In this document: one piece after another, positions 7,317 through 16,173 of the stretch
Numbering within the stretch: position 1 is the first letter of the stretch
How the letters are laid out: each line of letters starts with the position of its first letter
Program-made: the position numbers and the translations under genes
Notes under the pieces: model-generated
What the model was told of the DNA's origin: nothing
The model's database searches: none
Seen by the model: only the letters and a program-made list of their open reading frames with translations
NCBI GenBank assembly: GCA_017622845.1
Contig: JAGAQJ010000009.1
Location: forward strand, 1 to 32,324
Reading direction: 5' to 3'
DNA: 32,324 bases
Source: Lachnospiraceae bacterium
GTDB lineage: Bacteria; Bacillota; Clostridia; Lachnospirales; Lachnospiraceae

Positions 7317-7365
7317 AAAATCTGCTGACACATAAGCATTGCTTCTATGTGCCAGCAGATTTTTT
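7317..7365. terminator. Intrinsic terminator after the multicopper oxidase gene
   Basis: AAAATCTGCTG pairs with CAGCAGATTTT, with an inner ACATA/TATGT stem. The plus strand ends in T6 and the minus strand in a weaker TTTTG. It lies 11 bp beyond the oxidase stop and before the next promoter, so it separates the two transcription units. Confidence 0.75.
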
Positions 7366-7375
7366 ATATCATTTC

Positions 7376-10300
7376 CTAGCTCTTTTTACAGATGCGTTTC
7401 CACATTCTATGGCAGGAATTTTTACATTTGCAGCCGATGCCCTGTTTCATTACCCGGAAAATTCCCCACATACCTGATTCTACATCCCATTTCAGGCTGC
7501 CGGAACGATAGAGGTAATCGCCAGGGCAGGAAGCTCCTCCTTTTATCTCCATATTGAAGATGTTTCCGATACTGATTCCGCCCTGAAGGGGAATGATTCT
7601 GGAAAACGGATTATCCGGCTGTTCTCTCCATTCATGCCCATGAAGCATAAGTCCTACATTCCGTGGTTTATCCGCCGGCATCATCGTGCGGAAAATAACA
7701 CGTTCTCCCGTGTAAGCTTTAAACAGCGGTGTCGCAGGATCGCCGTGGATGCGGCTGTTAAAAATTCTGGAAATCTGTCTGTCACGCATCAGTCTGTTGG
7801 CAAAGCGCTCCGAGCGATAGTTATAACCCTTTTCTCCTGTATCCTCTGCATCAATGGCTTCTCCGTCATCTTCCCGTATCGTTTTTACCAGTTCTCCTTT
7901 GCAGTCGAGCATACGGATTCCATTCTGAATCATCAGCACACATTCCCGGAAACTTTCTACGCCGGGAGCAGTGATAACGGCTTCTTCCTCATGGAGCGCT
8001 TTGCATAAAGAAAAATTGCGGTACCATGTGGCTCCGGCCGGCTCAATGATGATGGCGCCGAACAGTCCGTGGTATCTGTGATTGCGCATATCTCCAAAGG
8101 AGTGAATAATGCAGGGACCATATTCCTGATCTGCGTACCACAGGTATTTCTTGCTTTCTCCCACGCCGACAGTCTGCTCCCTGTTGTTGTAACCCACATT
8201 GATTCCTGAATCATTGATAGGGTCGTAGTTCAGAAATTGTGGATTGAGAGATACCCGCATGGACGGCTGATGCCTGAAATCAAGGGGAACTCTTGGATAG
8301 TCAAAGTATTCCACGGGCTGCGCCGGATTGAAAAGATTATGGAGCGTCACTTCAATCCACTCCCCGACATTTGCCCTGAGAATCAGAGGCTTCGGCTTAT
8401 AATCTCCGCATAGCGCTTTGTCAGCATCCTCGAGCGGAACAAACAGCAGTCCGTCCGGGTCATGGTCACCATAACGATTATAAGGGATATTCTGCTGTAT
8501 TGCAGCTACTTGATATTTACGGACAACTGCATCTTTTCCGGGACAAGGCGGAAGCGGCAGAATTTGATCCTTGCCCTTACACAAAGGTTTCAGATGCTTT
8601 ACAGGGTGACCATGCGCCCGCAGGATTCCCCAAAGTCCCAGCCACGTATCATCGATTCCGCCGAAGTAGTAAAGGTAATCTCCCGGCGCGTACTTCTTTG
8701 TAATCCGAAGATTAAAGGCTTCGGAGATACCGATTGTCTGTGAAGCAGCTTTGGGCGAATGGGGATCGGCAATCTCCCGCTGCCATGACATTCCGGTCAG
8801 GTTAAATGAATGTTGTTCTTCGTGGGCGCCGTCCAGCAACCGTATCACAATCTCATCTCCCGGATAAGTTTCCAAGATCGGAGTAGCCGGATCCTTGTGC
8901 ACCAGAGAGCTGAAAATATAAGCCGGGTCTTCATGGTTTTTCAAACGCTCCCGCATCGGCTCGCAGCGGTAGTTAATTCCCATCACTCCGGGGTCATCAT
9001 GAGAACCGGGAACTGTCGGCGGATTCAGCGCATTACCGTCTTTATCAAAAAGAAATGCAAAATCATGGACAAACAGAGCAAATTCCCTGAAAGAGGTGCC
9101 ATCTTTTCGCCGAATCACTGCCTGCGTGCCCCGCCGAAGCTCTCTGCCGCTGCGCGGACTGTGAAAAGTAGCTCCGGCTTCTTCTATAATCATTGCGCCG
9201 AATACACCGTGCATCTGATGGGAATTGGCAAACAGATGGTCATGGAAAAAGACTGTGCGAAGCTCTGTATTGGCAAAAAACCGCTCAATCAATGTTTCAT
9301 ATTTTCTTGCTCCTGCAATGTTGTTCCAGCCGTTTGCAGCACCGTCAGAAACAATCGTATCGAATTTGACCAGATGCACGTGGAAGCCCACAATATCTGT
9401 CAGGGTTTCCATCTGGAAGGGGCTTTCCTCAAGGTACTCCGGGAGCAGATTTGTAAAGCGGATTTCAATGCAGTCTCCGGCATTGGCACGGATGACAAGA
9501 GGCTCTACACGAATTTTCTGTTCCTCAACTTTGCGGATATAGGAATCAAGACCTCCATGATACTCCAAATCCTCCTTCAGGACAAAAAAGCGTCCCTGGG
9601 GATCATTCCAGCCATAACTGTTGTAGGTGATTTTAGCCTGAACAACGGCAATCTCAAATACTTTTACCTCCGTCTCCTCCTGACAACAGTAAGAATGTGG
9701 GCAGGGGTTTTTGTCTGTAAGGCAAGGGCAGGTTTCGGAATAGAGCGCACCCGGAACAAAATTTTTTACAAAGTTTTTCCGTTCCAAGTCGGTCGGTCTG
9801 ATTTTATTGCTGCCGTCAGGACGCAGAATGCCAAGGGGAGGCTGCAGGGGACGCTCTCCAAAGTTCCCGTTGATAAAACCGGGATAGCCGGGATGAGCGT
9901 CATCTTTTGCCGGAGGAGCAATTCTGTCTTTTAGGGGAATAAGCGGCGGAATGACTGTACCATCCGGAAGTTTTCCGTTTCCGTCCTCCAGCCGGTCATG
10001 GATTCTCCACAAGGTCCACATTCCCTCATGAAAATGAGGATAGAGATGACAGTGAAAAATCACATCACCTATTGTTTCTGTCAGACTTCCGGCGCCGTGG
10101 AGAATATCCAGTGTATAACACTCCTGAGGTCCTAATGTGATGGAGTCCAAAATGGTAGAAACCGGATTTTCTCCTTCCAGACGCCACTGGTGGTTGTGAA
10201 GGTGGAAAACGTGCGTTTCCTTAATACCGCCGTGAATCAGACGGATTTTGGACGGGTCGCCGACATAGGCACGCAGGATGGGAGGAGCCGGATCGCCGTA

Positions 10301-11074
10301 GACCCATGAACTCATGGAAATGTCTTCTCCGCTGTCTGCATGGTCAGCGGTCAGAGGAAGCCGGTTGCGCATAGGCTCCGAACGATAACTGATTCCTGTA
10401 GTGGAAGATGGCAGACCTGTGTGAGGATCGACAGGCGGTTCGCCGTCTTTGTTCCTGATTTCCAATTCATCATGGAAGAATACTGCATATTCGCGGAAAG
10501 CAGGTCTGCCGGGAGTATAAATGTCAGCAAAAAGTCCGCTTTCCAATTCATCGCCTGTCTGAGGATCAAGCCATCTCGACTGCGGTGCTTCTACAATAAT
10601 GGCACCGAAAAGCCCATGAATATTCGTGCCTTCTTCACTGCTTCTGGTATCGCCCATATCGTGAAACAGGTAAACTCCTTCCCTGACTGCATACCATGTG
10701 TAGGTAATCTTGTTTTTTGTCGTAGTGTCACGGTTAAATCCTACATTTGCTCCGTCGGAAGTCTGTACATCATAGCCCATTCCCAAAACATGAATGGAAA
10801 GAGAACGCTTCAGTGAGTGGGAAAAAGATATGACAATTCTTTCTCCTACATTTGCCCGGATGACCAAAGGCTTTACCTCCTCATAAGGCTGAGGGACTTC
10901 CAGTGAAAAATTGCGCAGAGCGCCTTCCCGGATACGTGCTGCATCTTTTTTCAGCACATACAAAAGTCCGTTGGGATCATGATCTCCGTATTTGTTATAA
11001 ACAATCGGGATTTCAATCGCCTCAATTTCATAACACCGGGTCTGATTGGGGCATGGATAATTACAAAGCTCCAT
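7376..11074 (-). CDS. MnxG-like giant multicopper oxidase, six cupredoxin domains
   Basis: A 1232-residue protein without signal peptide or membrane segment, built from three copies of a two-cupredoxin unit. Each copy opens with the same signature: YNKYGDHDP (26-34), YNSYGWNDP (484-492), YNRYGDHDP (865-873). A complete copper set is present: HVFHLHNH (H288, H291, H293), HCHLYPHFHEGM (H341, C342, H343, H347, M352), HVH (H565, H567) and HDH (H611, H613). That provides the type 1 ligands His-Cys-His-Met and all eight His of the trinuclear centre, so it should be an active oxidase reducing O2 to water. The other domain pairs are degenerate and probably structural. Cys-rich linkers (CPCLTDKNPC; C-terminal CKCKNSC) are notable. 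Size and six-domain plan match MnxG, the Bacillus spore manganese oxidase; metal specificity here is not proven. GGAGGT fixes the ATG at 11074, overlapping the upstream gene's stop. GC content is visibly higher than in flanking genes. Confidence 0.9.
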   Translation of the reverse strand: MELCNYPCPNQTRCYEIEAIEIPIVYNKYGDHDPNGLLYVLKKDAARIREGALRNFSLEVPQPYEEVKPLVIRANVGERIVISFSHSLKRSLSIHVLGMGYDVQTSDGANVGFNRDTTTKNKITYTWYAVREGVYLFHDMGDTRSSEEGTNIHGLFGAIIVEAPQSRWLDPQTGDELESGLFADIYTPGRPAFREYAVFFHDELEIRNKDGEPPVDPHTGLPSSTTGISYRSEPMRNRLPLTADHADSGEDISMSSWVYGDPAPPILRAYVGDPSKIRLIHGGIKETHVFHLHNHQWRLEGENPVSTILDSITLGPQECYTLDILHGAGSLTETIGDVIFHCHLYPHFHEGMWTLWRIHDRLEDGNGKLPDGTVIPPLIPLKDRIAPPAKDDAHPGYPGFINGNFGERPLQPPLGILRPDGSNKIRPTDLERKNFVKNFVPGALYSETCPCLTDKNPCPHSYCCQEETEVKVFEIAVVQAKITYNSYGWNDPQGRFFVLKEDLEYHGGLDSYIRKVEEQKIRVEPLVIRANAGDCIEIRFTNLLPEYLEESPFQMETLTDIVGFHVHLVKFDTIVSDGAANGWNNIAGARKYETLIERFFANTELRTVFFHDHLFANSHQMHGVFGAMIIEEAGATFHSPRSGRELRRGTQAVIRRKDGTSFREFALFVHDFAFLFDKDGNALNPPTVPGSHDDPGVMGINYRCEPMRERLKNHEDPAYIFSSLVHKDPATPILETYPGDEIVIRLLDGAHEEQHSFNLTGMSWQREIADPHSPKAASQTIGISEAFNLRITKKYAPGDYLYYFGGIDDTWLGLWGILRAHGHPVKHLKPLCKGKDQILPLPPCPGKDAVVRKYQVAAIQQNIPYNRYGDHDPDGLLFVPLEDADKALCGDYKPKPLILRANVGEWIEVTLHNLFNPAQPVEYFDYPRVPLDFRHQPSMRVSLNPQFLNYDPINDSGINVGYNNREQTVGVGESKKYLWYADQEYGPCIIHSFGDMRNHRYHGLFGAIIIEPAGATWYRNFSLCKALHEEEAVITAPGVESFRECVLMIQNGIRMLDCKGELVKTIREDDGEAIDAEDTGEKGYNYRSERFANRLMRDRQISRIFNSRIHGDPATPLFKAYTGERVIFRTMMPADKPRNVGLMLHGHEWREQPDNPFSRIIPLQGGISIGNIFNMEIKGGASCPGDYLYRSGSLKWDVESGMWGIFRVMKQGIGCKCKNSCHRMWKRICKKS

Positions 11075-11085
11075 CTGCACACCTC

Positions 11086-11985
11086 CTAGCGGGTCTGACC
11101 GGTTTCGAGCACACGGATATAATGATTGGCCTCCCGAAGGACGTGGTCTGCCAGCAGCGGCAGAATGATGGACGCAATCTGGCAGTCAAGAATCCCTTTT
11201 GTTCCTGCCGTTTTAAAGTCACGGTATTTCAATGTTTCTTCCAATGATTTTTCTGTCAGGGCGTTTGCACGGTAATCCTGTCGGCGGGCTGTTTCCAGCA
11301 GGCGGGCGTAATCTTTGGAAAAATTATCTGCCGTTTCAATCAACTGCGCCTCTGACGGATCAAGAAGACCGCGGATGAACCATGCATGTTCCATCATAAT
11401 CTGATTCCAAAAAGATTCCGTTTCATAAAAGCTCTGATAAGATATGTGCCGCTTTGACATGATTTGTTCTATAATGTCACGGTACATCTTTGCTTCACGC
11501 ATAATATGCTCAACGAGAAGCGGATAATTTGCGGTATACAGCTCTCCGTCTTTCATTTTACATAGAATGCGTTCTTTAAAGCGAATCAGTCCGTCCAACA
11601 ATTTGTGTGCCCGTTCATTGATTTGCTGAACCTGTCGATTCAGGGAGCAGCTTTCTTCATTGCTGCCGCAGCTTAAAGAGCACGTCATTTTGGAAATTTT
11701 GCTGTCAATGGGAATGCCGCTTAAGGATTCCGTTCTTTGCTCAGCAGGAATTGTAAATTCTGTCACCAGCTCGTTTGATTTGAGAACAGATTCGTGGATA
11801 TTGCCCTCTGCAATTTTAAGGGTGTCCCGCAAAAGGTCCTCAAAGTTCTTTCGGAAATATTGTGCTTCCTCAATCCAGTCCTTTTCACAACATGGAAAGC
11901 CTGCCTCCAGAAAAAGAGCATGTTCTTTCATAATTCTTGCAAAAAACAGATGCGTTTCTATTGAAAGAGTGGCATAATCTTTCAT
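11086..11985 (-). CDS. Tandem DUF2935 protein, putative metal-binding partner of the oxidase
   Basis: A 299-residue helical protein made of two DUF2935 domains (about 8-180 and 188-295). Each has a first helix ending IM-EH (E21-H22; E199-H200) and a later helix PLL--H--REA--Y (H160/E164; H281/E285). These paired Glu-His and His-x3-Glu sites suggest a metal site in each half; structural databases list DUF2935 among helical-bundle Bacillus metalloproteins. A Cys-rich stretch (CSLSCGSNEESC, about 102-113) links the halves. Its stop codon is embedded in the ribosome site of the multicopper oxidase, so the two are translated from one mRNA and probably act together on the same metal. AAAGG precedes the ATG. 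Confidence 0.85.
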   Translation of the reverse strand: MKDYATLSIETHLFFARIMKEHALFLEAGFPCCEKDWIEEAQYFRKNFEDLLRDTLKIAEGNIHESVLKSNELVTEFTIPAEQRTESLSGIPIDSKISKMTCSLSCGSNEESCSLNRQVQQINERAHKLLDGLIRFKERILCKMKDGELYTANYPLLVEHIMREAKMYRDIIEQIMSKRHISYQSFYETESFWNQIMMEHAWFIRGLLDPSEAQLIETADNFSKDYARLLETARRQDYRANALTEKSLEETLKYRDFKTAGTKGILDCQIASIILPLLADHVLREANHYIRVLETGQTR

Positions 11986-12055
11986 AATTCATCATACCTT
12001 TTAGTTTAGTCTCTTTATAATATATGTAAAAGTGGGACTGGGGGTGCACAGCATA

Positions 12056-12136
12056 TCAATTGCCTGTTTCTTTATCTTCCTTTTCTGCCAGCTTTGATAT
12101 AAATTCTGCCAATCTGCAGGCGTCCTCCTTATCCAT
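12056..12136 (-). CDS. Possible 26-residue small protein
   Basis: A short acidic/basic amphipathic frame (MDKEDACRLAEFISKLAEKE and six more residues) follows the MATE gene on the same strand after 21 bp. The helix-like pattern and lack of rare features make it plausible, but AAGAG is a weak ribosome site and no family is recognised. It could be the end of a lost gene. Confidence 0.25.
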   Translation of the reverse strand: MDKEDACRLAEFISKLAEKEDKETGN

Positions 12137-12157
12137 CTCTTATTAGTTTGTTTTTAG

Positions 12158-13483
12158 TTAATTATACAAAGCGTGACTCCTATCCTGATGCAGAAAGAAA
12201 ATACTAAGCAATATCGTAATCCCTTCCGTCACAGGCGCCACCAGCCATACCCCCGTCATTCCCCACAAAGCAGGCAAAGTAAAGATGCAAAAAAGCAATA
12301 TTACCAATCCTCTTGAAAAGGAAATAGCTGCTGAGGCAAACGCATTTCCAATTGACGTAAAATAAAATGAGGTAATCGCATTAATTCCTGAGAAAAAGAA
12401 AGAAGTCATAAAAAGTATCATTCCCGATTGTACCATGGACTTGACTGCTTCATTTTTGACAAAAGCACTGCTGTATCCATCACAACCTGCACTCATTATC
12501 AGAAATACTGCCGCTCCCACTCCAAGCACAAACTGATTGGTTCTTTGCCGAAGCTCTGCTGCCAGCTTTTTTTCCTGTGCCCCATAGACAAAGCTAATCA
12601 ACGGACTTGCTCCCTGTCCAAAACCAACCACTACCATGCTAAAAACATACTGCACATAACCGACAATCGTAAATGCCGTGACACCTTCCACTCCTATCCT
12701 TCTCATAATCACAAAATTATAGGCAAACATCGCGATTCCGGTAGACATCTCTCCGATAAACTCCGAGCTGCCGTTTAACATCGTATTTTTCCATAGCTCC
12801 ATTGAGAAATGAAAACTGCCAAAATGATACACCTTCGCCTTTTTGCAAAAAAAGAAAACAATGCAAACAAAAGAGACAAGTGCAGAAATAAGGGAAGCTG
12901 CCGCAATGCCCACAACCCCAAAGTTCAAAAAGCCCGCCAAAAACCAGTCCAGCATAATATTTAAAAGTACCCCTATAATGCTGACCTTCATATAATACTG
13001 TGGATTTCCCTCCCCTCTGATAAACATGCCAAGAGAAGAATTGACTACCATGATTGGAAGCTGAAACAGCATCATTCTATAATAAGCCTGAAAATAGTAC
13101 TTTACCTGCTCATCCGCATGCAAAACCGTAAGCATCGGTCGGAAACAGAATATCATAAGCAAACTTATCAATATGGAAAATGCTATCGTTGTTGCAATTG
13201 TCTGACGAAAAACTGCATTACATTTTTCCACATTTCCAGAACCGAGTGCCATTCCCGCAATTGCGACTCCTCCGACTGAAACCATAAGCCCAATTGCCAG
13301 ATACAGATAAATAATCGGAAGCCCCAGATTGACTGCTGCAATGCCCTCTTTTCCGACATAATTGCCAATGAAAAATCCATCTGCGACCGTAATCAATGAA
13401 TTGAGCACCATCGCGACAATTGCCGGTATCGAAAACTGCAGAATCATTTTTGTCTTGTTTTGTTTGATTTTCTGTAAATCCAT
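12158..13483 (-). CDS. MATE family multidrug/toxin efflux transporter
   Basis: About 441 residues with 12 predicted membrane helices in two homologous halves. The N-terminus (MILQFSIPAIVAMVLNSLIT, then VADGFFIGNYVG) and the repeat-like second-half segment around FGQGASPLISFVYGAQ are typical of MATE exporters, which expel cationic compounds using Na+ or H+. AGGAGGAG precedes the ATG at 13483 by 7 nt; a longer version from 13531 is unlikely because TATAAT (13535-13530) lies at its 5' end. It follows an AraC-type regulator with a GyrI-like domain by about 94 bp, and such regulators often sense cationic drugs, so regulation by that neighbour is likely. Confidence 0.9.
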   Translation of the reverse strand: MDLQKIKQNKTKMILQFSIPAIVAMVLNSLITVADGFFIGNYVGKEGIAAVNLGLPIIYLYLAIGLMVSVGGVAIAGMALGSGNVEKCNAVFRQTIATTIAFSILISLLMIFCFRPMLTVLHADEQVKYYFQAYYRMMLFQLPIMVVNSSLGMFIRGEGNPQYYMKVSIIGVLLNIMLDWFLAGFLNFGVVGIAAASLISALVSFVCIVFFFCKKAKVYHFGSFHFSMELWKNTMLNGSSEFIGEMSTGIAMFAYNFVIMRRIGVEGVTAFTIVGYVQYVFSMVVVGFGQGASPLISFVYGAQEKKLAAELRQRTNQFVLGVGAAVFLIMSAGCDGYSSAFVKNEAVKSMVQSGMILFMTSFFFSGINAITSFYFTSIGNAFASAAISFSRGLVILLFCIFTLPALWGMTGVWLVAPVTEGITILLSIFFLHQDRSHALYN

Positions 13484-13576
13484 AAAAAAACTCCTCCTAT
13501 CATAAACACAGTAGTCAGTTACCGTATTCATTATAGTAAGGAGCTAAATTATAAACTTCTGAATTTTTGCTGTTTT

Positions 13577-14416
13577 TTATTTTAATATCGGCAGACAAAT
13601 ATCCAGTTCCATATACATTGTATTACAGTCTGCCACATGATAGATGTCAAATGCACTTGCGCACTCATCCAGTTGATATGAGGTCTGTGGAAGCCACACA
13701 CAAAACAAGGTCTGATAAGCAGCATAAATATGCTTCGCCAACCCATTAAAATGATATACAATACACCTTCCTCCCTGTATTGTACATGTATTTTCCAAAG
13801 AACAACTCCTGTCAACGCTCATACAGATATCATAAAGGCAGCCGTCAGCAGAGGTAACAGACGGATCGTCAAAGGTTCTCTCAATCATTTTTGTAGATTC
13901 TGTGACATAATCCTTGTATGCTTCGAGAAATTCCGACCAATTCCTGCTTAAATCATGATAATTTCCAAAACGCCTTTCATAAATGCAAAAATAATCAGGA
14001 ACCTCCTCTATCGTAATCCTCCGGTTACACTCCCCAAAGGTTCCTAATTCCCAATTCTCATGATGAAAAAACGGATGCTCCATCGCATTCCGAAGACTTT
14101 TTCTTCTAAAATCAATTGGCGACAGATGATAATGCAGCCGAAACGCGGAGCTGTAATTGGACGAACTGTAACCATAAAGCTCTCCGATATCTGTTATTGA
14201 CCGATTCTGCTCTGCCTTAAGCCGGAAAGCACTCCGTTCCAGTTTTAAGCGCTTCACAAAAGCATAAATACTCTCTCCTGTCTGCTCCTTAAAAAGCCTG
14301 CTGAAGTAAAACTTAGAATAGTTGCAGTATGCTGCAACCTCCTCTATCGTAAGCTCCTCGCCTGCATGCTCCAAAATATAGTCAATTGCATGATTTACTG
14401 CCTCATTCGTAATCAT
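13577..14416 (-). CDS. AraC-family regulator with C-terminal GyrI-like effector domain
   Basis: A 279-residue protein with two helix-turn-helix motifs at the N-terminus (about 8-105: TIEEVAAYCNYSKFYFSRLF and SITDIGELYGYSSSNYSSAF), then a GyrI-like ligand domain (about 130-279) with IEEVPDYFCIYERRFGNY as its first strands and a conserved GGRC-VYHF segment. This is the Rob/SoxS-plus-GyrI layout found beside multidrug transporters. It reads in the same direction as the MATE gene just downstream and probably activates it on binding a lipophilic or cationic compound. A GAGGT site lies about 13 nt before the ATG, which is longer than usual. Confidence 0.88.
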   Translation of the reverse strand: MITNEAVNHAIDYILEHAGEELTIEEVAAYCNYSKFYFSRLFKEQTGESIYAFVKRLKLERSAFRLKAEQNRSITDIGELYGYSSSNYSSAFRLHYHLSPIDFRRKSLRNAMEHPFFHHENWELGTFGECNRRITIEEVPDYFCIYERRFGNYHDLSRNWSEFLEAYKDYVTESTKMIERTFDDPSVTSADGCLYDICMSVDRSCSLENTCTIQGGRCIVYHFNGLAKHIYAAYQTLFCVWLPQTSYQLDECASAFDIYHVADCNTMYMELDICLPILK

Positions 14417-14534
14417 ATGCGCTCTTTTACCTCATTGAACCCTTTCAGCCATATCAGGGATATTGGCATAAATCTTTCACAAGCTATCATCTCCTACAAA
14501 CATTTCGGCATGACAGGCGGCAACATCAATTCTA

Positions 14535-15014
14535 CTACTCAGGATATACCAGCCTCGCCTCATCAATGTCATACAGAACATTTTCCAAATATCTCTTTGC
14601 CAGATAATTAGCCATGCCTAAATTCATATCCAGATAATTTCCGCAGTCTTTTGGGCTTGCCCCCGGCACCTCGTCCTTGAAATCACGGATAAACTCGTAC
14701 ATCTCTACCATCAAAGGCACAATATCCTTTGATTCATAGTCCCCTGCTAGCAGCAGATAAAATCCGGTACGGCATCCCATCGGTCCAAAATAAATCGTCT
14801 TATCCTTATAATCCTTATGATTTCTTAAAAATGTCGCTGCCAAATGCTCAATTGTATGCATTTCTGCAGTATTCATAACCGGCTCCTCGTTCGGTGAGGT
14901 CATTCGAAGGTCAAAGGTTGTAATTGTATTCTCACCCACCTTATCCTTTCTCGAAACATACACTCCCGGCTGCAATTTGATGTGGTCGATTGTAAAGCTT
15001 GCTATTTTTTCCAT
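14535..15014 (-). CDS. luxS: S-ribosylhomocysteine lyase (LuxS)
   Basis: A 159-residue protein, the usual LuxS length. Zinc ligands are in HTIEH (H53, H57; E56 is the catalytic base) and in CGNY (C124), and the catalytic cysteine is in GPMGCRTGFY (C81). It splits S-ribosylhomocysteine into homocysteine and DPD, the autoinducer-2 precursor, in the activated methyl cycle. AGGAGA precedes the ATG. No pfs/mtn gene is in the window. The next gene upstream, a D-2-hydroxyacid dehydrogenase, is 176 bp away and not obviously coupled. Confidence 0.97.
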   Translation of the reverse strand: MEKIASFTIDHIKLQPGVYVSRKDKVGENTITTFDLRMTSPNEEPVMNTAEMHTIEHLAATFLRNHKDYKDKTIYFGPMGCRTGFYLLLAGDYESKDIVPLMVEMYEFIRDFKDEVPGASPKDCGNYLDMNLGMANYLAKRYLENVLYDIDEARLVYPE

Positions 15015-15033
15015 GTCTATTCTCTCCTATATT

Positions 15034-15114
15034 CTAAATAATTTTGCGGTCATACCACCTTGAACATGCTTCAAACACTCTCTTAAAATCCAATTTGTCC
15101 TCCGTTCCATACAT
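15034..15114 (-). CDS. Possible 26-residue small protein or gene remnant
   Basis: A short frame in the 176-bp gap upstream of luxS reads MYGTEDKLDFKRVFEACSRW and six more residues. In the same frame and just upstream, MYKNLECVG ends at a stop two codons earlier, so this may be a decayed longer gene. A GGATGAG lies 5 nt before the ATG. No family recognised. Confidence 0.25.
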   Translation of the reverse strand: MYGTEDKLDFKRVFEACSRWYDRKII

Positions 15115-15189
15115 CTTGGCTCATCCAACGCATTCCAAATTTTTATACATCATCCTCGGAAGACCTTTCTTTTTACTTAATTCTTAGTT

Positions 15190-16149
15190 CTAATTTGTCA
15201 CAATATTTCTTTCTTCCCCTGCAAGAAAGCTCTCAATATTTTTATAGACCTCCCTTGCGCAGCGTTCCCTCGCCTCGTGACTTGCCCATGCCATATGTGG
15301 CGTAATCAGAAGCTTTGTGCTGTCTTTTATCTTTCCAAGCGGATTGTCTGCCGCAATCGGCTCCTTTCCAAGCACGTCCAAACCTGCTGCCGCAATCTCA
15401 CCTGTCATCAAGGCATCGTACAATGCCTGCTCGTCAACAACAGGACCTCTTGCGACATTGATCAGTATCGCAGTCCTTTTCATTTTTGCAAGTGCCTCTG
15501 CATTGATGATATTCTGTGTTCTGTCTGTGAGCGGACAATGCAGTGACAAAATATCGGACTTTGCAAGCAGTGTATCAAAATCTACGCGCTCATAGTCTGT
15601 AGTCGTATTGTTCCCCGACGCCGAGTAAAAAATGACACGACAGCCAAACACCTTCGCAATCTCAGCCACTTTTCTGCCGATGTTGCCAAGCCCGATAATG
15701 CCCCATGTCTTGCCCTCAAGCTCTGTAAAAAACGGCTCAAAGCAGGTAAAAATCGGACACTTTTCATACTCGCCGTTTTTGACATATGTGTCATAAACAG
15801 GAAGCTTTTCCATCAGGTACAATGCCATCGCAAAGGTATGCTGTGCCACTATCGGTGTCGAATACCCTACTGCATTTGTCACTCGAATATCATGTGCCTT
15901 GCAGTACTCCAAGTCAATATTGTTATAGCCCGTTGCCGACTCACAAATCAACTTCAAATTGGGGGCACAACCAATTGTCGATTCATTTAAGGGTGCTTTA
16001 TTGGCAATTACAATATCCGCATCTGCCACACGCTCTGCAATCTCCTCTACAGGGGTGCTGTCATAGTAAGCCACCTCGCCAAAATCATCAAAAAAGGTGA
16101 TATCTAAATCACTGCCAAGACTCGCCTTCTCCAAAACTACTAATTTCAT
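15190..16149 (-). CDS. D-isomer-specific 2-hydroxyacid dehydrogenase
   Basis: A 319-residue NAD-dependent dehydrogenase. The Rossmann motif is GLGNIG (153-158), and the catalytic triad is R234 (NVARGPVVDE), E263 (KEPI) and H285 (TPHMAW). Length and motif spacing match the glycerate/hydroxypyruvate/phosphoglycerate dehydrogenase family; there is no C-terminal ACT domain, so it is not a regulated SerA. It likely interconverts a 2-oxoacid and D-2-hydroxyacid with NADH in the cytosol. GGAGAGG precedes the ATG by 6 nt. Confidence 0.93.
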   Translation of the reverse strand: MKLVVLEKASLGSDLDITFFDDFGEVAYYDSTPVEEIAERVADADIVIANKAPLNESTIGCAPNLKLICESATGYNNIDLEYCKAHDIRVTNAVGYSTPIVAQHTFAMALYLMEKLPVYDTYVKNGEYEKCPIFTCFEPFFTELEGKTWGIIGLGNIGRKVAEIAKVFGCRVIFYSASGNNTTTDYERVDFDTLLAKSDILSLHCPLTDRTQNIINAEALAKMKRTAILINVARGPVVDEQALYDALMTGEIAAAGLDVLGKEPIAADNPLGKIKDSTKLLITPHMAWASHEARERCAREVYKNIESFLAGEERNIVTN

Positions 16150-16173
16150 ATACGACCTCTCCTTTTCCTTATT

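Noticed and set aside
8810-9934. Long plus-strand open frame (374 codons) inside the multicopper oxidase gene
   Set aside because: It is exactly antisense to the copper-ligand region, has no ribosome site, and its peptide has no recognisable family; the minus-strand frame carries all conserved motifs.
15015-15189. Leader upstream of luxS considered for a SAH or SAM riboswitch
   Set aside because: No matching conserved blocks or terminator hairpin could be identified in the 176-bp gap.
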